From Kribbella catacumbae DSM 19601 (GTDB lineage: Bacteria; Actinomycetota; Actinomycetes; Propionibacteriales; Kribbellaceae), in assembly GCF_000372465.1 (NCBI RefSeq), contig NZ_AQUZ01000068.1, positions 1-43,853 on the forward strand: a DNA stretch of 43,853 nucleotides, written 5' to 3'. The notes below the pieces were generated by a model. It ran no database searches, was not told where the DNA came from, and was given only the letters and a program-made list of their open reading frames with translations. Below are positions 16,350 to 23,200 of the stretch, piece after piece (the stretch's first letter is position 1; each line of letters starts with the position of its first letter). The position numbers and the translations under genes were made by a program.

Positions 16350-16850
16350 CTAGTCGGCGTGTTCGAGGACTCGGATTCGGGGGACCTTGAGTTCGCGGCG
16401 GGCGCGGTGGGGCCAGTCGGAGCAGAGGAAGCTGGCTGCGGTTTCGGGCCAGGCGACGACTACTACTTCGTGGCTCTTGGTGCTGTTCACCACGGTTTTC
16501 AGGGCGAGCAGGATCTCGCCGTGGGTGACGGAGACGTGGACCGGGCTGTCGCTCGCGCTGCGGAGTCTGCGCGAACTGTGTTCGATCACCGAGGCGAGGT
16601 CGAACTGCGGATCGGCCAGTGCCGTCGCGACCGTCGTACGGCCCGGACTGGCTCCCGTGGACAGGCCGGCGACGTCAGCGAAGCTGGAACCCAGCAACGC
16701 CAGCGGGCCGCCGATGCCCTCGGTGGGGTGACTGGAGACCAGCAGGTGATAGTCCACCGGATCCTCCTGCCTTGCATGCAGGGCGGCGACCCTTCGCGCG
16801 TCGCCCTCACTCATCTCCCGCTCGATGAGCACCACCACGTCGTACGTCAT
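16350..16850 (-). CDS. Unrecognised 166-aa protein
   Basis: No named family recognised with confidence. It begins MTYDVVVLIEREMSEGDARR and has alternating strand/helix segments: HLLVSSHP, HVSVTHGEILLALKTVV and EVVVVAWPETAASFLCSDWPHRARR. This suggests an alpha/beta (Rossmann-like) cytoplasmic protein; there is no signal or membrane segment. GGGAGCC upstream of ATG 16850 may serve as ribosome binding site. It stands alone between the AbiEi-like gene and the WYL regulator, all on the minus strand with gaps too large for tight coupling. Confidence 0.7.
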   Translation of the reverse strand: MTYDVVVLIEREMSEGDARRVAALHARQEDPVDYHLLVSSHPTEGIGGPLALLGSSFADVAGLSTGASPGRTTVATALADPQFDLASVIEHSSRRLRSASDSPVHVSVTHGEILLALKTVVNSTKSHEVVVVAWPETAASFLCSDWPHRARRELKVPRIRVLEHAD

Positions 16851-16934
16851 TCGTGGCTCCCTTCGCCGACACTTCCTTTGTAACCCCGCGAGGCACTTTA
16901 TGGTGCAGCGAACCGCGCCATTGTCATCGGAATC

Positions 16935-17924
16935 TCACAAGAGCGGGTTCTCATCGGAGGACTCTTCGTAACGGGTGGCGACCGCCACGGCACGTTTGCG
17001 TAGGGCGGCGCGCAGCCACTCCGGGCCCAGAGCTTCCGCGTTCAGGCCGAGCTGCCACAGCGCCCAGACGGCGTGTCTCGAATCTTGGAAGCTCACCTCC
17101 ATCCGCAAGCCGTCTGCGTCGGCCTCTTCGGCGAGCACGGCCAGCGCAGTACCCACCAACTCCTCCCGCTTCGCCGGGTCCAGCCGTACGAGCACGCTGA
17201 CTTGGTCGCCACCGGCCCGAAACCGAGTACCGCGTTCCTGCCAGGCCCGGCCCAGATCGACCCGATCCGGTCGCTGGGCGGGTTCGGCGAGTTCCTCGGC
17301 GGCCAGGATCCGGGACAGCCGGTAGGTGCGGTCCGCGCCAGACCTCGTCGCCAGCAGGTAGCCCTGGTCGCGAACGGTGACCAGGCCGATCGGGTCCACC
17401 GTGCGCCATTTCGACGTCTGATCCAGCGCCGCGTAGTGGATACGTAGCTTGTGTCCGGCGAACACCGCGCGCCGGACCTCGGCCACGATGGCGTCAGGCA
17501 CCTCCTCAGTGACCAACCGACGCGAGAGAAGGTCGGTCTCCGGGTCGATGAGCAATCGCTCGACCACGTCGGCCGCGGTGTCCCGCTGGCTTTCGGGGAG
17601 CGCGTCGACCACCTTGAGCATGGCCGAGGCGAGCGCCGAGCCGAGGCCGAATGCCTGCGCGCCGCGCCGCGATCCGGCGACCAGCAGGGCAAGTGCCTCG
17701 TCATGGTTCAGCCCGGTGAGCTCGGTCCGAAAACCGGGCAGCAACGCGAACCCGCCGTGCCTGCCACGTTCGGCGTAGACCGGTACGCCGGCCGCGGACA
17801 GCGCCTCGATGTCGCGCAGCACGGTGCGGGTGGAGACCTCCAGCTCGCGGGCCAGCGCGGGCGCGGACAGCCGGCCACGTTGTCGCAGCAGCAGCACCAG
17901 CGAGACCAACCGATCGGCGCGCAT
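16935..17924 (-). CDS. WYL-domain transcriptional regulator (DeoR-like helix-turn-helix)
   Basis: A 329-residue regulator. The N-terminal winged helix (RLVSLVLLLRQRGRLSAPAL, then ARELEVSTRTVLRDIEALSA) is followed by the 'GVPVYAERGRHGGFALLPG' turn, common to YafY-type regulators. The WYL domain (about residues 150-220) has IHYAALDQTSKWRTVDPIGLV and RTYRLSRI. A C-terminal WCX-like region follows. WYL domains sense nucleic acids or nucleotides in several systems. The gene is divergent from the RidA gene (117 bp apart), so it may regulate itself and RidA (inference). Confidence 0.9.
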   Translation of the reverse strand: MRADRLVSLVLLLRQRGRLSAPALARELEVSTRTVLRDIEALSAAGVPVYAERGRHGGFALLPGFRTELTGLNHDEALALLVAGSRRGAQAFGLGSALASAMLKVVDALPESQRDTAADVVERLLIDPETDLLSRRLVTEEVPDAIVAEVRRAVFAGHKLRIHYAALDQTSKWRTVDPIGLVTVRDQGYLLATRSGADRTYRLSRILAAEELAEPAQRPDRVDLGRAWQERGTRFRAGGDQVSVLVRLDPAKREELVGTALAVLAEEADADGLRMEVSFQDSRHAVWALWQLGLNAEALGPEWLRAALRKRAVAVATRYEESSDENPLL

Positions 17925-18041
17925 GCGGAAAACCTACCGGAATACACGACAGAGGGTGTCGTGATTCGTTGGCAGGCTCGTCATCACACCGTCGAAGCCG
18001 ACGGACGTACTCCCAATGAAACGAATGGACCTTACGTGACA

Positions 18042-18437
18042 ATGGAACGAACGGCAGTCAACCCGGTGACCTGGTCGGCAGAGCTGGGATTCAACCAGGG
18101 CGAGGTCGTCTCCGGGCACACCCGGACTCTGTACTGCTCCGGGCAGACCGCGATGAGCGACGACGGCAAACCCCAGCATGACGGTGACATGGGGGCACAG
18201 GTGGCGTTGAGCCTCGACAACCTGGAGGCCGTGCTCAGCGAGGCCGGCATGTCCCTCTCGAACCTCGTCCGGCTCAACGTCTACACCACCGACGTCGATC
18301 TGCTCTTCCAGCACTACGGCGTACTCGCGTCGCGATTGGGCGCCGCTCGGGTGGCACCGACCACCACGATGCTCGGCGTGACACGGCTGGCCATCCCTGG
18401 CCAGTTGGTCGAACTCGAGGGAACCGCTGTCGCGTAA
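18042..18437 (+). CDS. RidA family protein (enamine/imine deaminase)
   Basis: A 131-residue YjgF/YER057c/UK114 family protein. Visible family features are 'LYCSGQTAMSDDGKPQHDGDMGAQ', the 'NLVRLNVYTTDVDLLFQHY' helix-strand unit and the C-terminal 'RLAIPGQLVELEGTAVA'. The arginine that binds the carboxylate in active deaminases is usually near position 105. Here the segment LGAARVAPTTTMLGVTRLA has an arginine but an altered context, so this may be an Rid-subfamily member with another substrate. ATG 18042 is used; GTG 18036 is an alternative. The upstream in-frame extension runs antisense to the regulator and is rejected. Confidence 0.88.
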   Translation: MERTAVNPVTWSAELGFNQGEVVSGHTRTLYCSGQTAMSDDGKPQHDGDMGAQVALSLDNLEAVLSEAGMSLSNLVRLNVYTTDVDLLFQHYGVLASRLGAARVAPTTTMLGVTRLAIPGQLVELEGTAVA

Positions 18438-18443
18438 AGCGAT

Positions 18444-18482
18444 CTCGCTACTCGTGCCGGTTGGACCGGCACGAGTAGCGAG
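18444..18482. terminator. Long perfect hairpin between convergent genes
   Basis: Two 18-bp arms (CTCGCTACTCGTGCCGGT and its exact reverse complement) are separated by TGG. It starts seven bases after the RidA stop and lies before the end of the RING gene on the other strand, so it can terminate both. There is no uridine run. A third partial copy, GCACGAGTAGCG, occurs at 18496-18507. Confidence 0.8.
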
Positions 18483-18508
18483 CCGCTGAACCCCAGCACG
18501 AGTAGCGG

Positions 18509-21103
18509 TCAGTGGATCGGGAGGCCGGCTCTGGAGTCGGGCGCCAGGGCACTCAACAGTTGCGGGGCGTCGAGGAGGGTCATCCCGGCCTGATCCAGCA
18601 GGAGCGGATGCAGCGCGAACACCTCGGCGCCGGACTTGGGATCCACGTCGCCGGTGATCACCGCGACGAAGTCGGCGCGGTTCGCGGCGTCGAGGTCCCA
18701 GTCGCGGTCTGGTTCGAGACGGGCGGTCAGGCGACGCGCGAAGTCGGCAAGGTCCTCGGTCTTGCCCCGCAGATAGCCCACGACCGAGCCGTCAGCGCAG
18801 CGGACCACCACCTCATCGGTACGGGCGGCGGCGTGCCAGCAGGACAGTTCCCAGAGGCTCACCCGGTCGCCGGCTCCGTGGACCTCCTCCATCGCCGCGG
18901 CCATCAGCGCGATCTGGCCGCCGTACTTCGCGACGTTGTGCCCGTAGCCGGTGGCGCTGAGGTTCACGTCGTACCAGCGGAGCTCTTTGGTTCGCAGGTC
19001 GACACCGAAGGGCAGCAGGATCTTCGCCGGGCCGGTCAGGTCGAACCGCTCCTCCACCGACGCCGGATCGAACAGCCCCGACGGCTGCCGCATCACCCCG
19101 GCGAAACCACGCTCAAGATTGTCGAAAGGTACGTCGTTGTAGCTGAACACCACCGGCAGCACATACCGCCCGCCGACTCGTCGCAGCGCGACCAGGTCCA
19201 GGTCGACGAACTCAGACGATCCCAACGGGCCGGGCGCCGACGTCAGATCCCCCGAGTGCACCAGCGCATCCTGCTCGAACCGGTACCGCGTGTAGTCGCA
19301 GAGCCCGACGAACGCCCACTCCTCGTCGAACACCGCGACCGACAGATCGAGATCCACTCTCTGACCCTTCGGCTCGACCCAGTACAGGAAGAGCCGCAAC
19401 GAGTCGTCCGGCGGGATCGGCTGTGAACTCCCGCGCGTCATCCGCCTCAACGTCGACGACGCACCTCGCTCCGACCCGGGCACCGCCAGCCGAGACAGCT
19501 CCTCGTCCAGGAACGCCCTTCGCACCCGCGGCAAAGCCGTTGCCCGACGCAACAACTCCCCCACCAGTACTGCGCCCAGCGCCGCGGCCAGCTCGGTCGG
19601 CAACGGGTCCCGCTCGTCCACGGCAGTCCAGATCCGGGTGGTCCCGCCGCGTGGGAAGAACAGCCGCAGATCCCCTGGCGGAGTACGCACCTGGCCGAGC
19701 GCCGCGGTCAGCACGACGGGCGACACATCCGAGACAGCCGTCGCGACCGCTTCGACCAACGCGGCCTGCGAATCCGCCGGCAACGCCCGAGCCAGCTGGA
19801 CCAGTCGGCGCAGCATCTCCCCCGGTCGCCCTCGCAACAGCTCCAGCGCCAACTCGGGCCGGCCGGAGCTGAACGCACCTTCGACCCGACTCGCGAAGGT
19901 GTTCACCGACAGCCGACCGTCCTCGAGCCGGACCAGTGGATGACGAGCCGCCTCGCTCAGCACAACTCGCCCAGCCGGAGTCGCGGCATCGAGCTTCGTC
20001 TGGCGCAGTACGGCGAACGCCAACGCGGCGACCGGATAGCGGGCCGCGAACTCGAACGGGTGCAGGTTTTCCGCGACGCGCTTCCACGCGCGCTCGTGAC
20101 GCAGCATGTCCTCGACGAGCGTCTCGACCGGCAAGAGATCGAGCCGGGCCAGCACCGTACGCCGAGTTGCCCGCGGCAACGACCGGCGTCGTGCCGGCGG
20201 AGTGCGCAGACCCGGGTCGGCGCCCATCAACACGTAAAGCAGCCGGAGTGCATCGGTGGCCGTGTCGATCAGACCGTCAACCTGGGAAGGAAACCGCGGC
20301 ATCAGCTCGGCGAGCACCAGCGCACGAGTCTCGCGCACCGGGATCACCTCGGGAAGCCAACTAGGATCCGCCTCGGCCAGCAGCACCACGAGGTCCGCGC
20401 CGTCGGCCGCGGACAGCGGCGCACGTCGCGCAAGCAAGTCAGCCGCCGTACTGCGCGCGCCGTCCGCGGGCGCTAGCGTCAGCAGGCGCAACCGGTCAGC
20501 GCGGCCCGGCGTCGTCACCGGGACCTCGTCGAAGGATGGCTTCAGGAACGGGTCATCGGGATCGATCCGTCGCATACAGAGCGGGCAGGCGCTGAAGTCG
20601 GAGCCGTCCCAGCACGACCGGCAGACCAGGTGTGCACAGGGCGACACCGGATAGACCGTCTTCGCCTCGCCACACAGCACACACGGCTGATCCGGCTCCT
20701 GCAGCAGCTTTGCGAAGACACGGTCGATGTAGAAGGTCTCGGTGTTGCCCGGCACGCTCTCCGGGAAGCCACGGAAGAGCGGCACGTGCGAGGCGTCCGC
20801 ACCCGACTCCTTGTCGAGCAGGTCGAGCACTGCTTGACCAAGCCCGGCCAGCGCCAGCGGGTTCAGCCCGGCGCAGTGGCGATAGAGGTCGGCCGACAAC
20901 AACAGCCCGCGCTGGATCAGGTCGGCCTGCAAGGTGTCCAGCCCGGCCTGGGTCGTCAGTGGACGTCGCAGCCATTGCCAGGCGGAGCGGCGTACGGGTG
21001 GAGTGAGGCGGGTGGCGTCGACCAGCCGTCGGCGGCGCAACAGCACCGCGGCAACCGCGTCTGTGCTGATTTCTTTCCCCACCCCACCGCCCCGGTCTGG
21101 CAT
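18509..21103 (-). CDS. MXAN_6230/SCO0854-type RING finger protein with TerD-like domain
   Basis: An 864-residue cytoplasmic protein. The N-terminal part is helical. A RING-like zinc site follows at residues 141-176: C141-x2-C144, C156-x-H158-x2-C161-x2-C164, then C173-x2-C176, all eight ligands present. A long leucine/alanine-rich helical region fills the middle. From about residue 565 to 770 there is a TerD-like beta-sandwich (RLFLYWVEPKG, VDLDLSVAVFDEEWAF, HSGDLTSAPGPLGSSEFVDLDL). A last domain of about 90 residues follows. RING fingers are rare in bacteria. Comparative work has tied TerD-like proteins to stress, phage and tellurite response systems. GGGGGAGG precedes the ATG at 21103. The 489-bp upstream region is unusually structured. 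Biochemical activity, including any ubiquitin-ligase-like role, is unproven. Confidence 0.85.
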   Translation of the reverse strand: MPDRGGGVGKEISTDAVAAVLLRRRRLVDATRLTPPVRRSAWQWLRRPLTTQAGLDTLQADLIQRGLLLSADLYRHCAGLNPLALAGLGQAVLDLLDKESGADASHVPLFRGFPESVPGNTETFYIDRVFAKLLQEPDQPCVLCGEAKTVYPVSPCAHLVCRSCWDGSDFSACPLCMRRIDPDDPFLKPSFDEVPVTTPGRADRLRLLTLAPADGARSTAADLLARRAPLSAADGADLVVLLAEADPSWLPEVIPVRETRALVLAELMPRFPSQVDGLIDTATDALRLLYVLMGADPGLRTPPARRRSLPRATRRTVLARLDLLPVETLVEDMLRHERAWKRVAENLHPFEFAARYPVAALAFAVLRQTKLDAATPAGRVVLSEAARHPLVRLEDGRLSVNTFASRVEGAFSSGRPELALELLRGRPGEMLRRLVQLARALPADSQAALVEAVATAVSDVSPVVLTAALGQVRTPPGDLRLFFPRGGTTRIWTAVDERDPLPTELAAALGAVLVGELLRRATALPRVRRAFLDEELSRLAVPGSERGASSTLRRMTRGSSQPIPPDDSLRLFLYWVEPKGQRVDLDLSVAVFDEEWAFVGLCDYTRYRFEQDALVHSGDLTSAPGPLGSSEFVDLDLVALRRVGGRYVLPVVFSYNDVPFDNLERGFAGVMRQPSGLFDPASVEERFDLTGPAKILLPFGVDLRTKELRWYDVNLSATGYGHNVAKYGGQIALMAAAMEEVHGAGDRVSLWELSCWHAAARTDEVVVRCADGSVVGYLRGKTEDLADFARRLTARLEPDRDWDLDAANRADFVAVITGDVDPKSGAEVFALHPLLLDQAGMTLLDAPQLLSALAPDSRAGLPIH

Positions 21104-21330
21104 CTAGGCCTCCCCCAGAAGAGCCCGAAGCCGGGCGACAGCGTATGGACAGAGCTGCCAGGGGCGGAGAGCGGACGCGCTACATGGCCTGGGCAAGGAG
21201 AAGGAAGCACGTCCAAGAGCCGCCCCTGGCAAGAAGAACGCTACCGGCACGCACCGACAGTTTCTGCACAGATCCCGCCCCACCGCCCCGGTCGTTTTCA
21301 CCGTCATCCTGGGGCAGGCTGCCAGGGCAG

Positions 21331-21385
21331 AAAAAAGCTCCGGTACCAGGGTCGGGGCCGCCCCGCCCAGACCCCGGTACCAGAG
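21331..21385 (-). terminator. Intrinsic terminator (or attenuator) in the leader of the RING gene
   Basis: On the minus strand, arms 21385-21370 and 21353-21338 pair over 14 of 16 positions (CTCCGGTACCAGGGTC with GACCCCGGTACCAGAG on the plus strand) around a GC-rich loop. One base later comes TTTTTT (21336-21331). No minus-strand gene lies upstream that needs a terminator, so it either ends a small RNA or attenuates the RING gene. Confidence 0.6.
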
Positions 21386-21437
21386 GACTCCAGGATAGAG
21401 GCGCCGGACAAGTCATGCTCCACCGGCCACCCCTTTG

Positions 21438-21482
21438 GCACTGATTTGCCGCCATCAAACCCTTGAATGGCAACACCAGTGC
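21438..21482 (-). ncRNA. Candidate structured leader or small RNA upstream of the terminator
   Basis: An outer stem GCACTG/CAGTGC (21438-21443, 21477-21482) encloses inner complementary segments (TTGCC...CAT with ATGGCAA) and a small CAA/TTG closing stem with loop ACCC. Together with the downstream hairpin and T-run it resembles a compact transcript that would run from about 21500 to 21331 on the minus strand. I could not match it to a known riboswitch class. It could also be remnant DNA from a lost element. Confidence 0.35.
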
Positions 21483-21592
21483 ACCCCTGGTACTGAACAG
21501 TGCGGGTGCGATCGATCACACCACGCGCAGGGAAACCCTCGCTGTCACGGGGAGGAGGTGTCGGGCCACGGATAGTGGTTAAGGTCTGCGAT

Positions 21593-22831
21593 ATGGAGGG
21601 TGGGGTGGTGGACAAGGCACGCTGGCGGGATGTCTTCGGGCATTCCGAGTTCCGTGCTCTGTTCCTGGCAGGCGTGCTGTCAGTAGTCGGCGACCAGCTC
21701 GCGCGGGTAGCGCTGTCGGTACTCGTGTTCGAGCGGACCCAGTCGGCCGGTCTGACTGCACTCGCCTACGCCCTTACCTACGTTCCGGACTTGCTGTTCG
21801 GGCCGCTGCTGGCCGGGTTCGCCGACCGCTACCCGCGGCGCCGCGTGATGATCATCACTGACCTGGCGCGCGCAGTACTGGTGGCTGCGATGGCGATCAA
21901 TGCGTTGCCGCTGGTAGTGGTCATCTCGCTGCTTGTAGCGCTGCAGGCCTTCGGGTCGCCGTTCAACGCCGCTAGGGCCGCAACTCTCCCGGTGGTACTG
22001 CCAGACGACCACTACGTGCTGGGCAAGGCCGCGAACGACATGGTCGTCCAGTTCAGCCAGGTGCTCGGCTTCGGAACCGGCGGCCTCGCAGTAGTCGCAG
22101 TAGGGACCTCCGGCGGCCTGCTGCTGGACTCCCTGACCTTCCTGCTGTCCGCCGTGTTCATCGCAGTCGGCGTACGTGCACGCCCAGTGCCGGCACGCAT
22201 CTCCGACGAGCCCAAACGCAGGTACTTCAAGGATCTGGCCGCAGGCGCTTCCCTAGTGGCCCGTACTCCGAAACTGCGGTCCCTGGTCGTCTTGGCGACC
22301 GTCGCCGGCTTCTACGTCACCGTGGAAGGCTTGGCGGTCCCGTACGCCGACGAGATCGGCGGCGGCCCCAAGGCGGCCGGGCTGTTGCTGGCCGCCAGTC
22401 CTGCCGGCGCCGTCATCGGGATGTGGCTGATCACCCTGTGGTCTCCGGAGCGCCGCATGCGATTCCTGGGGCCGTTGGCGGTCGCCGCCTGCGTTCCGTT
22501 GGTCTTCTGCGCCCTTAAGCCAGGACTGGCCGTCACCGTGGTGCTCTGGGGCCTGTCGGGGCTCGCCTCGGCCTACCACCTGCCGGCCAGCGCGAGCTTC
22601 GTCCAGGCGGTGCCCGACCACCAGAGGGGCCAGGCGTTCGGGGTCGCGAGCACGGCGCTGAGGACCAGCCAGGGTCTCGGGATCCTGCTCGCCGGCCTGC
22701 TGGCCGAGCGGTTCACACCGTCGACCGCCCTGGCTTTGATGGGCGCCGCGGGAGCATTGGTGGCGATCGCGGCGGGCGCTGCCTGGCGGCGCGCCCGCCG
22801 AATATCGACCGATATTGTAAAATCCCGGTAA
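21593..22831 (+). CDS. MFS transporter (EntS/MefA-like drug or siderophore exporter type)
   Basis: A 412-residue inner-membrane protein with about twelve membrane segments. It starts FGHSEFRALFLAGVLSVVGD, followed by 'LLFGPLLAGFADRYPRRRVM', the loop 2-3 motif of the major facilitator superfamily, and 'QAFGSPFNAARAATLPVVLP', typical of MFS_3/enterobactin-exporter-like proteins. Substrate is unknown. ATG 21593 is used; GTG 21608 (after GGAGGGTGGGG) is a strong alternative that removes five residues. It converges with the GNDW-repeat peptide gene, and could in principle export that peptide's product (inference only). Confidence 0.88.
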   Translation: MEGGVVDKARWRDVFGHSEFRALFLAGVLSVVGDQLARVALSVLVFERTQSAGLTALAYALTYVPDLLFGPLLAGFADRYPRRRVMIITDLARAVLVAAMAINALPLVVVISLLVALQAFGSPFNAARAATLPVVLPDDHYVLGKAANDMVVQFSQVLGFGTGGLAVVAVGTSGGLLLDSLTFLLSAVFIAVGVRARPVPARISDEPKRRYFKDLAAGASLVARTPKLRSLVVLATVAGFYVTVEGLAVPYADEIGGGPKAAGLLLAASPAGAVIGMWLITLWSPERRMRFLGPLAVAACVPLVFCALKPGLAVTVVLWGLSGLASAYHLPASASFVQAVPDHQRGQAFGVASTALRTSQGLGILLAGLLAERFTPSTALALMGAAGALVAIAAGAAWRRARRISTDIVKSR

Positions 22832-22877
22832 GGCGAACCTCGAAAATCAGCCCGAAATCAGTTCGGCCGAGCGTAAG

Positions 22878-22901
22878 CGAAAGGTAAAGATTTACCTTTC
22901 G
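22878..22901. repeat. AT-rich perfect palindrome between MFS and repeat-peptide genes
   Basis: CGAAAGGTAAA-GA-TTTACCTTTCG: 11-bp perfect arms with a 2-bp centre, strikingly AT-rich for this DNA. It ends one base before the stop codon of the minus-strand repeat peptide and lies 47 bp after the MFS stop. It may be a bidirectional terminator, though the tiny loop and lack of a U-run also allow an operator. Confidence 0.7.
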
Positions 22902-23090
22902 TCACCAATCGTTACCGCCCTTGACGGCACCCGGCGCGAACCAGTCGTTACCGCCAGTGAGCCAGTCGTTACCGCCACCGGTGAACCAGTCGTTACCGCC
23001 GGTGAACCAGTCATTTCCCCCGTGGAACCAGTCGTTGCCCCCGCCGAACCAGTCGTTGCCCGGGCTGGTCGTACGCGCTGCCTTGCTCAT
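22902..23090 (-). CDS. 62-aa GNDW-repeat peptide, possible multi-core precursor
   Basis: A short reading frame starts at ATG 23090 (MSKAARTTSPGNDWF). After a ten-residue leader it is made almost entirely of seven GNDW units: GNDWF, GNDWF, GNDWF, GNDWF, GNDWL, GNDWF and a final GNDW directly before the stop, separated by mostly two-residue to three-residue glycine-rich spacers. AGAAGGG about 12 bases upstream is a possible ribosome binding site. Base changes between units mostly keep the amino acids, which argues for protein-level selection and against simple DNA slippage. It is divergent from the diguanylate cyclase gene. A multi-core ribosomal peptide precursor, a ligand-binding repeat or a structural peptide are all possible. 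No maturation enzyme is recognisable next to it. Confidence 0.7.
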   Translation of the reverse strand: MSKAARTTSPGNDWFGGGNDWFHGGNDWFTGGNDWFTGGGNDWLTGGNDWFAPGAVKGGNDW

Positions 23091-23166
23091 GATTCTCGAC
23101 CCTTCTGAAAGGTTTCGTCCGCTGAATGAATCCGGACACAGGGGTGACCTGACGTGAACAGGCCGT

Positions 23167-23172
23167 TACGAT
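23167..23172 (+). promoter_or_regulatory. Possible -10 of the diguanylate cyclase gene
   Basis: TACGAT, with GTGACC at 23144-23149 as a -35-like element 17 bp upstream. It lies 28 bp before the GTG start at 23201, in the 110-bp region shared with the divergent repeat peptide. Confidence 0.35.
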
Positions 23173-23200
23173 GAACGCATAACCGCCCAGGTCGAACTGT

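Larger units (their letters stand above)
21104..21592. other. 489-bp divergent intergenic region with several inverted repeats
   Basis: No convincing gene. Going from left: an 11-bp perfect inverted repeat (GCCAGGGGCGG at 21157-21167, partner at 21220-21230); a hairpin with adjacent A-run at 21331-21385 that reads as an intrinsic terminator on the minus strand; and a compound stem-loop at 21438-21482. The promoters of the RING gene (minus) and MFS gene (plus) must also lie here. Confidence 0.7.

Noticed and set aside
21104..21592. Protein-coding genes in the RING leader region (frames of about 100 residues on the minus strand)
   Set aside because: No ribosome binding site, no recognisable motif, and strong hairpins including a terminator run through them.
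22921..23157. Plus-strand frame with NQSLPP repeats opposite the GNDW peptide
   Set aside because: It mirrors the same DNA repeat. The minus frame starts at an ATG with a possible ribosome site, ends in a full repeat unit and keeps GNDW despite base changes, so I favour the minus strand; this is not fully certain.
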